This document shows, piece after piece, positions 7,695 to 16,449 of a stretch of 64,000 nt of DNA (within the stretch, counting starts at the first letter, position 1; every line of letters starts with the position of its first letter). The notes under the pieces are model-generated. The model had not been told where the DNA came from. It did no database searches and was given only the letters and a program-made list of their open reading frames with translations. The stretch spans positions 1-64,000 of the forward strand of contig CAWIKX010000020.1 of assembly GCA_963836695.1 (NCBI GenBank), given 5' to 3'. The DNA is from Roseiarcus sp963836695. GTDB lineage: Bacteria; Pseudomonadota; Alphaproteobacteria; Rhizobiales; Beijerinckiaceae. The position numbers and the translations under genes were made by a program.

Positions 7695-8681
7695 GTGATC
7701 GGAAAGTACCCGGCGCCGACCCGGTATCAATTCTTGACGCGCCGGGCGGAGCCGGATGTGAAGCTTTCGCAGTACCGCCGAGCTTGGTTAGTTGCGAGTC
7801 TGCTGTTTCCGGCCCTGACGATCTATTCGCTATTCATGATCTACCCTTTGGTCGGGAGCTTTCGTCTCAGCCTGCTCGGCGCCACTGATAGCGGAGTGAT
7901 CTCATTTGTTGGAGCGGAAAATTACATCAAGCTCCTTTCCGACCCTGTCTACTCGGACCGGTTTTTCAACGCACTTCGAAATAATTTGCTTTTCTTCTTG
8001 ATCCATATGTTGGTGCAGAATCCGATCGGTGTTCTGCTCGCCGCCGTTTTGAGTTCGCCGAGGCTACGCTTCAAGAGCTTCTACAGGACTATTTTTTTCC
8101 TGCCGACGATGCTTTCGGTCACCGTCGTCGGTTTTATCTGGCAACTCATTTTAAGCCCTCTCTGGGGGGTGGCCGCGGGTCTACTCGGTCATCTCGGGAT
8201 TGGTTTCTTGTTCCGGCCCTGGCTCGGGCTTGACGCCACCGCGTTGCCCACCCTCGCGCTGATCTCGGTGTGGCAGAACGTTGGCATCCCGATGATGCTC
8301 ATCTATGCCGCGCTCCTCGGTATACCCGATGAGTTGCTGGACGCTGGACGCTGCGACGGCGCCGCAGCTTGGCGGCTATTTTGGGACATCAAGCTCCCGC
8401 TCATTATGCCGACCATCGCGTTGGCCTCGATCCTGACATACATTGGGAATTTCAATGCATTCGACCTTATTTTCGTAACGCAGGGCGCTCTCGGCAACCC
8501 GAACTTTTCGACCGACCTTCTCGGCACATTCCTCTTCCGAACCTTTTTTGGCAACACGCTCCAACTTGGCGACATTCATATGGGCGCGGCAGTCGCAATG
8601 GCGATGTTCCTTGTGATTCTTGCTGGCGTCTCGATCTACCTGTTTGCTGTTCAGCGACGCATCGTGAGCTATCAGCTCTGA
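7695..8681 (+). CDS. CUT1 sugar ABC transporter permease, MalF-like
   Basis: Inner-membrane permease of up to 328 residues, starting with GTG at 7695, four bases after the binding-protein stop; a GTG at 7758 is an alternative that removes a polar N-terminal tail. Helices begin at WLVASLLFPALTIYSLFMIYPLV. The ATPase-docking EAA loop is seen as ELLDAGRCDGAAAWRLFWDIKLPLI. The next permease starts six bases after its stop. Functions with the neighbouring binding protein, second permease and ATPase. Confidence 0.93.
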   Translation: MIGKYPAPTRYQFLTRRAEPDVKLSQYRRAWLVASLLFPALTIYSLFMIYPLVGSFRLSLLGATDSGVISFVGAENYIKLLSDPVYSDRFFNALRNNLLFFLIHMLVQNPIGVLLAAVLSSPRLRFKSFYRTIFFLPTMLSVTVVGFIWQLILSPLWGVAAGLLGHLGIGFLFRPWLGLDATALPTLALISVWQNVGIPMMLIYAALLGIPDELLDAGRCDGAAAWRLFWDIKLPLIMPTIALASILTYIGNFNAFDLIFVTQGALGNPNFSTDLLGTFLFRTFFGNTLQLGDIHMGAAVAMAMFLVILAGVSIYLFAVQRRIVSYQL

Positions 8682-8687
8682 AAAAGG

Positions 8688-9542
8688 ATGCCAACGATGC
8701 GCGTGCGAAGAATGCTGCTGCTCGAATCGAGAATATTGTTCGTCCACGCGGCCCTCCTCTCCTATGCGGCGGTCGCGATCTTCCCCGTCATTCTTGTGGC
8801 GATGAATTCGATCAAGAACCGCAAGGCGATTTTTGCTCAGCCGCTAGCGCTGCCAACGGGCGACACATTTTCCTTGCGGGGCTATCAGACGGTGTGGTCG
8901 GAAGCGCACTTCCCGCGATATTTTCTGAATAGCGCCGTGGTAACAATCGTTAGTCTAACACTCATTATGCTCTTTGGCGCGATGGCGGCGTATGCATTAA
9001 CAGAATTCAAGTTTCGAGGTTCGAGATGGTTGGCCCTCTACCTTACGCTTGGCTTAATGATACCGATTAGACTTGGAACCGTAGCAATTCTAAGACTTAT
9101 CCAGCAGCTCGGGCTACTCAATACGTTATGGGCCCTAATTCTCGTTTACGTCGCTATGAATTTGCCGATCGCGATTCTTATCCTCAGCGTCTTCATGCGG
9201 CAGGTGTCCGCTGATCTTAAAAATGCCGCACGCATCGATGGAGCCGGCGAATACAGGATTCTGTTCGAGCACGTAATTCCAATCATACGGCCGGCCATCG
9301 CAACCGTCGCGGTCTTCACGATGATTCCGGTATGGAACGACCTTTGGTTTCCGCTGATCTTGGCGCCTTCCGATGAAACAAAGACGGTGATTCTCGGCGC
9401 CCAGCAGTTCGTTGGGCAGTACTTCAAGGATTGGAACGCGATGCTCGCGGCGCTTACGCTGTCGATCGTCCCGACTGTGATCCTCTATCTCCTTTTCGCG
9501 CGGCAGCTGATCGCCGGATTGACCACAGGGGCCATCAAGTGA
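8688..9542 (+). CDS. CUT1 sugar ABC transporter permease, MalG-like
   Basis: Second permease, 284 residues, ATG at 8688 directly after AAAAAGG. Membrane segments include ILFVHAALLSYAAVAIFPVILVAM and IMLFGAMAAYAL; FSLRGYQTVWSEAHFPRYFLNSAVVT is the conserved first periplasmic region. The EAA loop reads LKNAARIDGAGEYRILFEHVIPII. Completes the membrane pore with the preceding gene. Sixteen bases separate it from the ATPase gene. Confidence 0.94.
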   Translation: MPTMRVRRMLLLESRILFVHAALLSYAAVAIFPVILVAMNSIKNRKAIFAQPLALPTGDTFSLRGYQTVWSEAHFPRYFLNSAVVTIVSLTLIMLFGAMAAYALTEFKFRGSRWLALYLTLGLMIPIRLGTVAILRLIQQLGLLNTLWALILVYVAMNLPIAILILSVFMRQVSADLKNAARIDGAGEYRILFEHVIPIIRPAIATVAVFTMIPVWNDLWFPLILAPSDETKTVILGAQQFVGQYFKDWNAMLAALTLSIVPTVILYLLFARQLIAGLTTGAIK

Positions 9543-9558
9543 CGGCACGGGACCGCCC

Positions 9559-10683
9559 ATGGCCGACCTCACACTGAGGAACGTTTGCAAGTCATTCGGA
9601 CGCACTGAGGTGCTTTCCGATATCGACCTCGCCTTTGCCCGCGGTGAATTCATCGTGTTTGTTGGCCCATCGGGGTGCGGAAAGTCGACGCTTCTTCGAA
9701 TCGTGGCCGGCCTGGAAGAGCCCACAAGCGGCGCCGTGCTAATCGGTGGCCGCGACGTATCCGGCCTGCCGCCAGCAAAACGTGGCATTGCAATGGTCTT
9801 TCAGACCTACGCTCTATACCCCCATATGACGGTTTTCGCGAACATGGCATACGGCCTGAAACTCGCTGGTGTCCCAAAGGCGGTGATCCGGGAGCATGTC
9901 CAAAGGGCGGCGAAGATTTTAGATATTGAATCGCTAGTCGATCGCCGTCCGGCCGAACTTTCAGGTGGCCAACGTCAGCGCGTGGCGATCGGCCGGGCGA
10001 TCGTACGTGATCCGCAGGTCTTTCTCTTTGACGAACCGCTTTCGAACCTTGATGCGGCACTACGGACGCAAATGCGCATCGAAATCTCCGACCTCCACCA
10101 ACGTCTGAATGCAACTATGGTTTACGTGACCCATGATCAGGTCGAAGCAATGACAATGGCCGACCGGATCGTCGTCCTCAACAAGGGGCGTGTCGAGCAG
10201 GTTGGCCAGCCTTTGGACTTGTATCATCGCCCCAGGAATCTTTTTGTCGCGGGCTTCCTCGGTGCTCCGCAGATGAATTTTCTGAAGGGAAGGTGCACCG
10301 CGATATCAGAGTCCGAGGTGGTGGTTGCCATCGACGGTGTCGGCGATGTCGCCATCCCGGTTGATAGTGACAAAAGCATAATCGGTCAGACGGTAACCGT
10401 TGGGATTCGTCCACACGACATCAGCGAGACCGTCGGCGAGATCGTCTTCGACCTGACGATCAGAATCGTAGAGCCGCACGGCGGTGAGACCATCGTACAT
10501 GGAACTCTTGGCGCGGAGGGACCGCAGATGACCGTGGTGCTCGATGGTAACAGCGTTGTTGGTGCCCGAGCCGTTCGAACGTTCAGGGCGAGCGCCGCGA
10601 ACATCAATCTGTTCAAGGCTGACGGCACGGCGTGTTCGCGTCGAGTGGTCCCCAATGTACTGCGCCAGCGCCGCCAGTTGTGA
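9559..10683 (+). CDS. CUT1 sugar ABC transporter ATPase, MsmX/UgpC/MalK-like
   Basis: Cytoplasmic ATPase of 374 residues. Walker A GPSGCGKST (about residues 37-45), Q-loop FQTYALYPHMTV, signature LSGGQRQRVAIGRAI, Walker B VFLFDEPLSNLDA and switch histidine VTHDQVEAMTMADR are intact. The C-terminal third is the regulatory OB-fold region usual for MalK-type subunits (QVGQPLDLYHRPRNLFVAGFLG, VTVGIRPHDI). The very C-terminus (about the last 20 residues, KADGTACSRRVVPNVLRQRRQL) is odd and may be readthrough into degraded DNA, because the gene graveyard begins right after. Last gene of the operon. Confidence 0.94.
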   Translation: MADLTLRNVCKSFGRTEVLSDIDLAFARGEFIVFVGPSGCGKSTLLRIVAGLEEPTSGAVLIGGRDVSGLPPAKRGIAMVFQTYALYPHMTVFANMAYGLKLAGVPKAVIREHVQRAAKILDIESLVDRRPAELSGGQRQRVAIGRAIVRDPQVFLFDEPLSNLDAALRTQMRIEISDLHQRLNATMVYVTHDQVEAMTMADRIVVLNKGRVEQVGQPLDLYHRPRNLFVAGFLGAPQMNFLKGRCTAISESEVVVAIDGVGDVAIPVDSDKSIIGQTVTVGIRPHDISETVGEIVFDLTIRIVEPHGGETIVHGTLGAEGPQMTVVLDGNSVVGARAVRTFRASAANINLFKADGTACSRRVVPNVLRQRRQL

Positions 10684-10801
10684 AAGAGCCATGGGAATCA
10701 TCATGCGATATGACGAGAGTCCATTCCCCGCGGGAAATCCCCCGATCCTCGCGCGACCTGGGAAATGATAGTACGGCGCGACGTCGACCCCTATCGTCGC
10801 A

Positions 10802-10826
10802 GTTCGAATCCCCTCAGCTCCCCCCA
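10802..10826 (+). other. Possible relic of a tRNA/tmRNA 3' end
   Basis: GTTCGAATCCCC followed by TCAGCTCCCCCCA looks like the T-loop and acceptor end of a tmRNA or tRNA, but the T-stem does not pair properly and no 5' half is visible. Such 3' fragments remain at integration sites of mobile elements. It lies between an importer operon and a block of broken genes. Weak evidence only. Confidence 0.22.
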
Positions 10827-10957
10827 GAAGTTCGGACAAATCGATGTGATTTCCAGACGTCCGACTTCGCGCGAGATTTCGGTAACCTGCGCTCCGAACA
10901 ATGGTCTCAACACCTCACAGCGAGCCGGCATTCCGGACCGCCGCGGTCAAGACTGCC

Positions 10958-11620
10958 TCAAGCTTCCGCGAGACCGTCAACGATCCTCACGATCTGACGT
11001 GTTGGCCAGACGGGGTCTACGATTGCCGACCCCCACAACAACCGCCAACGCCGCGCATCCAATGCCGCACGCACGTCCGTTGGGGTCGAATACCCTCGCT
11101 CGGCAATGACTGGCGCCGTTACCGATCGAATAAGGGCCGCCATCAGGCGGATGTCCGGCAGTTTCATCTTTTCGACCTCCGGCGTGTATCCTGAAGTCGA
11201 CGAACTTACGAAAGTCACGCCCGCTTGAACCGCGACAACGCCGTCCTCCGGGCGGCCGACGCCTGCTTTTACCGGCACACCAAGGCGGATCATGTCGCCG
11301 ATGAGCTTGGAAATATCCTGTCCGTTCCGCCGGCACTTCTCCACGTCGACTTCGAGCTCAATCACGTCGGTTCCAACCTCAACGAGAGCGCGGGCGTGCG
11401 CCACCATTGGCGTAATGCGGACGTCGCCGACGTGCATGTCGATATTGACGGCAAGCACTGTTAGTCCCGGTGAGAGAGCCTCGACCGCCCTCACCGCCTT
11501 CGGCCGTCGACCTTGACTGCGGCCGCGCCGCCCTCGGCCGCTGCGGCCGAGAGCCGGGCTACGTCATGCGGCGTACGCCATAGAGACTGCGGCGAAGGCG
11601 TTAAAGAAACGATCAAACCC
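10958..11620 (-). pseudogene. nanE: NanE-like N-acylmannosamine-6-phosphate 2-epimerase, broken
   Basis: The longest frame (11494 to 10958) covers the C-terminal three quarters of a NanE-type TIM barrel: ARALVEVGTDVIELEVD, RPEDGVVAVQAGVTFVSSSTSGYTPE, APVIAERGYSTPTDVRAALDA and GSAIVDPVW. The N-terminal part continues upstream in another frame (HDVARLSAAAAEGGAAAVKV, about 11580-11520), so at least one frameshift separates them. The usual glycine-arginine after the catalytic glutamate is inverted (ERG instead of EGR). NanE converts ManNAc-6-P to GlcNAc-6-P; with the nagA fragment upstream this was probably an amino-sugar operon. Likely non-functional. Confidence 0.6.
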
Positions 11621-11639
11621 CGCCTTGATCGCGCTCACG

Positions 11640-11954
11640 TCACGAATTCCTTCCCCCGGAAATAATACGTTCGACGCCGACTTCGTCGTTCGTCACAATG
11701 AAATCCGCCGGGCTCCCACTGAAAGCTCTCCGCACCCGGTCACCCGTAAAAGCGAGCGGGCGCGCGGGCGGCCAGATTAACTGGGGCGTCGACCGCCCAG
11801 CCGTCTCAACGAGCTTGCGTACCTGTTGTAAGAGAGTGACAGTGTTCCCGGCCAATGTACCGTCGGCAAGGCGCGGGACGCCTTTGATCACCGTGACTGT
11901 GACTATCCGCGGGTCCACGATCGCCGACAATCCCAGATCGGGTTTCTTCGACAA
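11640..11954 (-). pseudogene. nagA: NagA-like deacetylase, C-terminal fragment
   Basis: About 100 residues matching only the end of N-acetylglucosamine-6-phosphate deacetylase: PRLADGTLAGNTVTLLQQVRK, RPLAFTGD and ADFIVTNDEVGVERIISGGR. The metal-binding N-terminal two thirds are missing. It lies on the same strand as the broken nanE and 20 bases before it. The surrounding 150 bases hold no other part of the gene. A truncated relic. Confidence 0.5.
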
Positions 11955-12192
11955 ATCGACCCAGGACGCATGTCAAAAAGTAGCGGCGGATGTGTGCCGA
12001 TGCGCCAGGAGCGGTCCTTCGAGCTGCAACGCGGGGGTTCGTGGGAGATAAAGGCCGCGAAAGGCCTGCGTGACAATCCGCGCGAATCCTATATCGTTGG
12101 TTCATGGGCGAAGAAGCCTACGACGTCTTCCTAGGCTGCTCGCGGGTCAATGCGGCCGCAGCGGAGATTTTGCGCGGGCGACTAAACGAGGC

Positions 12193-12522
12193 ATGCCGGT
12201 CGGGCCGGTCAGCTTCGACGTGGTCTCAGCGATGGCGAAGGAGATCCGGATCGAGACGGGTGTTCCGTTACGCCAATGTCTATGACCGGGCGATCGCTGT
12301 GATCTCGCCCGGCAAAGTCGACCTGAAGCCACCTATCACCGAGCCCCTTCCTTTCGAGCAAAGCATTGCCGCCTTGAACGAGCCATCGGGGGCTGGCCGG
12401 ACGATGCGAAGCTGCAGATTCTGGTCGGCAGGGGTGCGCCCTACCTTAGCTGTTCGGACAAGGCCACCTACAGCGTCGGCTCGACCTATTTCGTCGACGG
12501 CGGCATGCTGAAGACGCTGTGA
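12193..12522 (+). pseudogene. Fused tails of a zinc alcohol dehydrogenase and an SDR
   Basis: MPVGPVSFDVVSAMAKEIRIET followed, after one extra G near 12254, by VFRYANVYDRAIAVISPGKV and ITEPLPFEQSIAALNE is the C-terminal end of a sorbitol/xylitol-type medium-chain dehydrogenase. From about 12395 another frame reads CSDKATYSVGSTYFVDGGMLK, the end of a short-chain dehydrogenase, stopping at 12522. Neither has its coding start or active-site half. The two tails are run together, so deletions have removed the sequence between them. Confidence 0.55.
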
Positions 12523-12635
12523 TCCGATGGCGGACATGGTCCCGTACCACCGCATGCCCTTTCCAACGCTTCCAATGATTTCGTGCTTGACGGCCGGCAC
12601 AATTGCCGGCTGGCGAACCGTGCAAGCACCCGACA

Positions 12636-13685
12636 ATGGGCGGAGTCGAAGCTGTGTCGTCGTCTAAGGTCTTGCCGGCCGGTCTAGAGCCACAGAGCGG
12701 CCAGCGGGGCGTGGTCGGCCCGACCCGCGACGCGCTTCTGGTCCGACTGGCAGCAAGGCCTGAGGCCGCCGCGGCGATTTTGCTGGGGGTGATGTCAGGT
12801 TTTCTGCTCGTCGCAACACCGACATTCGCAACGAATGAGAACCTAATCTGGGTTTGTTACAGCTTTTCCGTGATCGGGATCGCAACCATTGGTATGTTGC
12901 TCGTGTTCGCCGCCGGCGACATCGACTTCTCGATCGGCGCAGAGATAGGACTGGCGGCGGTGATAGCTGGGCGAATTGTCTTCTACCACCCCGGTACGCC
13001 TGATGTGGTTATCTTCGCCGCCACGATCGCCACTGGATTGCTATTCGGGTTCGTGAATGGCCTCATCGTCGCGAAGCTGAGGTTCAATCCCTTCATCGCA
13101 ACGTTGGCCACCAGCTACATCGGCCGCGGGTCGATTATCATCATTTCCGAGAACCGAAACCTCAGCGGCTTCTCCGCCAACTTCATCGCGCTTGGTGAGG
13201 GGAAAGTCTTTGGCGTTCCCATCCTTGTTCTGATCTTCGCGGTCGTGGCGCTTGCCTGGAGCTGGGTTCTCACCAAGACGGTGTTCGGCCGGCAGCTATT
13301 TGCGATCGGTGGCAATGCCTCGGCTGCGCGCCTTTCGGGAGTTCCGGTCGACCGAACCCGGATCCTGGCCTTTGTCTCTTGCGGCGGCATGGGCGGCCTC
13401 GCGGGATTTCTCCTGGTCTGCCGGCTCGGCGTCGCCGAGCAAAGTATCGGCATAGGCTATGAGATGGACGCGATAGCCGCCGCCGTGATCGGTGGCGTCT
13501 CGATTTTTGGAGGTACTGGCAGCGTCATTGGCGTTGTCATCGGAACGGCGGCGATGGCGGTTATTCGCAACGGCCTAGTGCTTATGCAGATCGGGGCGAT
13601 GTGGCAGCTGCTGGCGACCGGCACCGTGATCGTGATCGCAATCGCGATTGACGGCATCCGGCGGAAGGTCAGTCTGCTTGGCTAG
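12636..13685 (+). CDS. CUT2 ribose-type ABC permease, RbsC-like
   Basis: Inner-membrane permease of 349 residues from ATG 12636 (an in-frame TTG lies at 12603). Family hallmarks: IGIATIGMLLVFAAGDIDFSIGAEIGLAAVIAG, GFVNGLIVAKLRFNPFIATLAT, YAIGG-type motif as LFAIGGNASAARLSGVPVDRTR, and AIAAAVIGGVSIFGGTGSVIG. First gene of a CUT2 importer that continues with a binding protein, an ATPase and a second permease. It begins about 110 bases after the broken dehydrogenase tails, so its original promoter may have been brought in by rearrangement. Confidence 0.94.
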   Translation: MGGVEAVSSSKVLPAGLEPQSGQRGVVGPTRDALLVRLAARPEAAAAILLGVMSGFLLVATPTFATNENLIWVCYSFSVIGIATIGMLLVFAAGDIDFSIGAEIGLAAVIAGRIVFYHPGTPDVVIFAATIATGLLFGFVNGLIVAKLRFNPFIATLATSYIGRGSIIIISENRNLSGFSANFIALGEGKVFGVPILVLIFAVVALAWSWVLTKTVFGRQLFAIGGNASAARLSGVPVDRTRILAFVSCGGMGGLAGFLLVCRLGVAEQSIGIGYEMDAIAAAVIGGVSIFGGTGSVIGVVIGTAAMAVIRNGLVLMQIGAMWQLLATGTVIVIAIAIDGIRRKVSLLG

Positions 13686-13789
13686 ACTAGAGGCACCCAA
13701 ACAGGGGAGGAGTGAATAAGCAATCAGATTTTCTGGCAAAGCTCTCTAATAATCGTTTGCACAATGAAATAGTGACCGGGAGAGGAACG

Positions 13790-14836
13790 ATGTTCAGCTC
13801 AAGACTAGTATCAATCTTTCGATTTACAGTAGGCGCTTTGCTTCTGGGAAGCGTCTCGACCGCGATCCTGACGCATGCGGCACAGGCTGAAGTCAAGAAA
13901 CCAGTCGTCCGCTACGTTTTCAAGTTTTCCACGACATGGTGGCCTCCTGAAATCGATGCGAAGATCCGCGCCAAGGCCGACGAGCTTGGCGTCGACTATC
14001 AGGCCACCGGCCCGGAGGCCGGCGACATCGCCAAACAGGTCGCGATGATCGAGAACTTCGTCTCGCAAAAGGTCGACGTGCTGATCGTATCTAGTCTCGG
14101 TCCGGCCACGTGCCAGGCCGTAGACGACGCCGTCGACGCGGGCATCAAAGTATTTATGGCCGATGGCGACTGCTCCAAGAGCGAGCGCATTGCTTACTAC
14201 GGCTCGAATAACCGATCGCTCGGCGCCGATGCGGCGGTTCTGTACGCGGAAGCCACAAAGGGAAAGGGGCCCCAGAAGATCCTTGTCGTGACCGGCACAC
14301 CAGGTGCGGAGAATCTTCAGGAGCGTGAGCAGGGCTTCAAGGACAAGCTGAAGGAGCTCGGAGTGAAAGCGCAGTACCTCCCGACCATTCCATGCTACGA
14401 GGATACGCAGAAAGCTATCGACGCGATCGAATCCTCGTTGCGCGCCGATCCGTCGATCACTGGCGTCTATGTCACCGCGCTGTGGCCGTTCCAGGCCGAG
14501 CCGTCCGCACTGCCGGTAATGGTCTCGCGCGCGAAGGAAGGCAAACTTACGGTGGTCAACGTCGACGCGTTCCCGAACGGGCTGAAGCTCGTCGAGGACG
14601 GTTATCTTTATGGTCAGGTTTCCCAGAACCTCGGTCAGTTGACTGTTGGTCCACTTCAATTTGCCTATGAGGCTGGCGTCAAAGGCGTCAAGTTCCCCCC
14701 CGTCTGCGCCTTTGCCAACACGCTGATCACCAAGGACGGTGGGCCGGGTAGGGTGACCGCCGCCGACTTCACACAGAAGATCTGGAAGAACTTCGACTGG
14801 GACGTCCACACGGTGACGCCGGCGGACTGCAAATAG
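13790..14836 (+). CDS. CUT2 ABC transporter sugar-binding protein, RbsB-like
   Basis: Periplasmic binding protein of 348 residues. ATG 13790 follows GGGAGAGGAACG and opens a clear signal peptide (FTVGALLLGSVSTAILTHAAQA, cut before EVKK); an upstream in-frame GTG at 13712 would spoil it. The fold is the ribose-binding type: IRAKADELGVDYQATGPEAGD, QVAMIENFVSQKVDVLIVS, VDDAVDAGIKVFMADGD, ILVVTGTPGAENLQEREQGF and VYGQVSQNLGQ-like segments. A perfect 9-bp hairpin follows the stop codon. Substrate unknown. Confidence 0.93.
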   Translation: MFSSRLVSIFRFTVGALLLGSVSTAILTHAAQAEVKKPVVRYVFKFSTTWWPPEIDAKIRAKADELGVDYQATGPEAGDIAKQVAMIENFVSQKVDVLIVSSLGPATCQAVDDAVDAGIKVFMADGDCSKSERIAYYGSNNRSLGADAAVLYAEATKGKGPQKILVVTGTPGAENLQEREQGFKDKLKELGVKAQYLPTIPCYEDTQKAIDAIESSLRADPSITGVYVTALWPFQAEPSALPVMVSRAKEGKLTVVNVDAFPNGLKLVEDGYLYGQVSQNLGQLTVGPLQFAYEAGVKGVKFPPVCAFANTLITKDGGPGRVTAADFTQKIWKNFDWDVHTVTPADCK

Positions 14837-14845
14837 GACGGCTAG

Positions 14846-14868
14846 CCTGCGCCCGCGCTGGGCGCAGG
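14846..14868 (+). promoter_or_regulatory. Intercistronic hairpin after binding-protein gene
   Basis: CCTGCGCCC (14846-14854) and GGGCGCAGG (14860-14868) form a perfect 9-bp stem with a 5-base loop, ten bases after the stop codon. No T-run follows, so the hairpin more likely protects the upstream mRNA or attenuates the downstream ATPase gene than ends transcription. Confidence 0.65.
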
Positions 14869-14931
14869 TTACTCCCCGGTCATTGCACCAGTGCCGGTAG
14901 CGCCAGCCTCCGCTCCGCGGGAGCATCCAAG

Positions 14932-16449
14932 ATGAGTGAGACGAACAAGGCCGTCATTCTCAGCGCCCGCGCCATCAGCAAGCGGTACGGCTCTCAGGTC
15001 GTGCTGGAGGATGAGGATCTCGACGTGCGCTCAGGGGAGATTCTGGCGCTGATCGGCGAGAACGGCGCTGGCAAGTCGACCTTGATGCGGATTCTGGCGG
15101 GCGCGACGCGCCCGGATTCGGGCACCGTCGATTTTCAAGGCAGGCCCGTCACCGTGGGCAGCGTTAGGCAAGCGCAGGCCCTCGGCATAGCGATGATCTT
15201 TCAGGAGCTCAACCTCGTGCCGAGTCGCACGGTCGCTCAGAATATCTATATCGGCCGCGAGCCGGTCGTGGCCGGACCGCGCGGTCGTTTCGGTGTTGTT
15301 GACCGGAATGCGCTTCGCCAACAGGCTGGGCGCGTCCTGAAGATCGTGGGATCGAAGGCTTCGCCAGATACGCTCTTGTCGGAGTTGAGTGTCGGCCAGC
15401 AGCAACTGGTCGAAATTGCCAAAGCCGTTTCCTTTGAGGCTAAGGTGCTCTTCATGGATGAGCCAACCTCCTCGCTCTCCGAAGAGGTCGCCAGCAACCT
15501 TCTCGCCTTGATGCGCGGACTGAGCCGGCGGGGGATGGCAGTCGTTTTCACCACGCACCGGCTGCCGGAGGCGTTTCAGGTCGCAGATCGCTTCGTCGTA
15601 GTCCGTGATGGCCGCGTCGTCGGCAGGGTTCCGGCGAGGGATGCGAATGAAGCCGCGATCGTGGAGATGATGGTCGGGCGTCCGATGAACCAGCACTATC
15701 CGAAATTCGCCGTGCCGATCGAGCGCAAGCCCCGGCTGGAGGTCTTGGGCCTCTCAGGCGGGATGGTGAGGGATGTGACTTTTTCGGTCAGGCCTGGCGA
15801 AATCTTCGGAGTTGCAGGGTTGGTCGGAGCCGGGCGAACCGATCTGGCGCGCCTTATCTTCGGCGCCGAGCGGCCGACTGCCGGTGAGATCCGCCTTGAC
15901 GGAAAGTCAGCTCTCAACCGCTCGCCGGTGCAAGCGATCGCCCGAGGTATAGGTTTTGTGCCCGAAGATCGGAAGAAGGACTCGCTGATTCTCCAGCACT
16001 CGGTCCGCGAGAACATGATCCTTGCCGGGCTTGGTAAGTTGGCGGATCATGGAATCGTTCGATCGCGGCGCGTCGATAAGGTGACTCGACACTTCGCCGA
16101 AAAACTCGGGCTCCGCTTGCGTTCGTTCGACCAGCCCATCGGCGGGCTGAGCGGCGGTAATCAGCAGAAATGCGTGCTGAGCCGGTGGCTGATCCTTTCC
16201 AGCAAGGTCTTGATCCTCGACGAGCCGACGCGGGGCATCGATGTCGGAGCCAAGGCTACCATCTATCAATTGATCGGCGATCTGGCGAAAGAGGGTGTCG
16301 CGATCATGTTCATCTCGTCGGATTTGCCGGAGGTATTGGGGATGAGTGACAGGATCGCGGTGATGTCCGGGGGCCGCATCATGGCAATCCTTGATCGGAC
16401 CGAGGCAACACCTGAACTCATCATGCGGCATGCCAGCAATGTCTCCTAA
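14932..16449 (+). CDS. CUT2 ABC transporter ATPase, RbsA/MglA-like
   Basis: Double ATPase of 505 residues. N-terminal half: Walker A GENGAGKST, LSVGQQQLVEIAKAVS, LFMDEPTSSLSEE. C-terminal half: GLVGAGRTDLARLIFG (the usual degenerate Walker A), VPEDRKKDSLI, LSGGNQQKCVLSRWL, LILDEPTRGIDVGAK. All are at normal places for RbsA/MglA. The stop overlaps the start of the following permease by 11 bases. Energises the importer with the permeases on both sides. Confidence 0.95.
   Translation: MSETNKAVILSARAISKRYGSQVVLEDEDLDVRSGEILALIGENGAGKSTLMRILAGATRPDSGTVDFQGRPVTVGSVRQAQALGIAMIFQELNLVPSRTVAQNIYIGREPVVAGPRGRFGVVDRNALRQQAGRVLKIVGSKASPDTLLSELSVGQQQLVEIAKAVSFEAKVLFMDEPTSSLSEEVASNLLALMRGLSRRGMAVVFTTHRLPEAFQVADRFVVVRDGRVVGRVPARDANEAAIVEMMVGRPMNQHYPKFAVPIERKPRLEVLGLSGGMVRDVTFSVRPGEIFGVAGLVGAGRTDLARLIFGAERPTAGEIRLDGKSALNRSPVQAIARGIGFVPEDRKKDSLILQHSVRENMILAGLGKLADHGIVRSRRVDKVTRHFAEKLGLRLRSFDQPIGGLSGGNQQKCVLSRWLILSSKVLILDEPTRGIDVGAKATIYQLIGDLAKEGVAIMFISSDLPEVLGMSDRIAVMSGGRIMAILDRTEATPELIMRHASNVS

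Noticed and set aside
13811..14926. 371-residue minus-strand open frame over the CUT2 binding-protein gene
   Set aside because: Antisense to a protein with signal peptide and family motifs; no homology seen.
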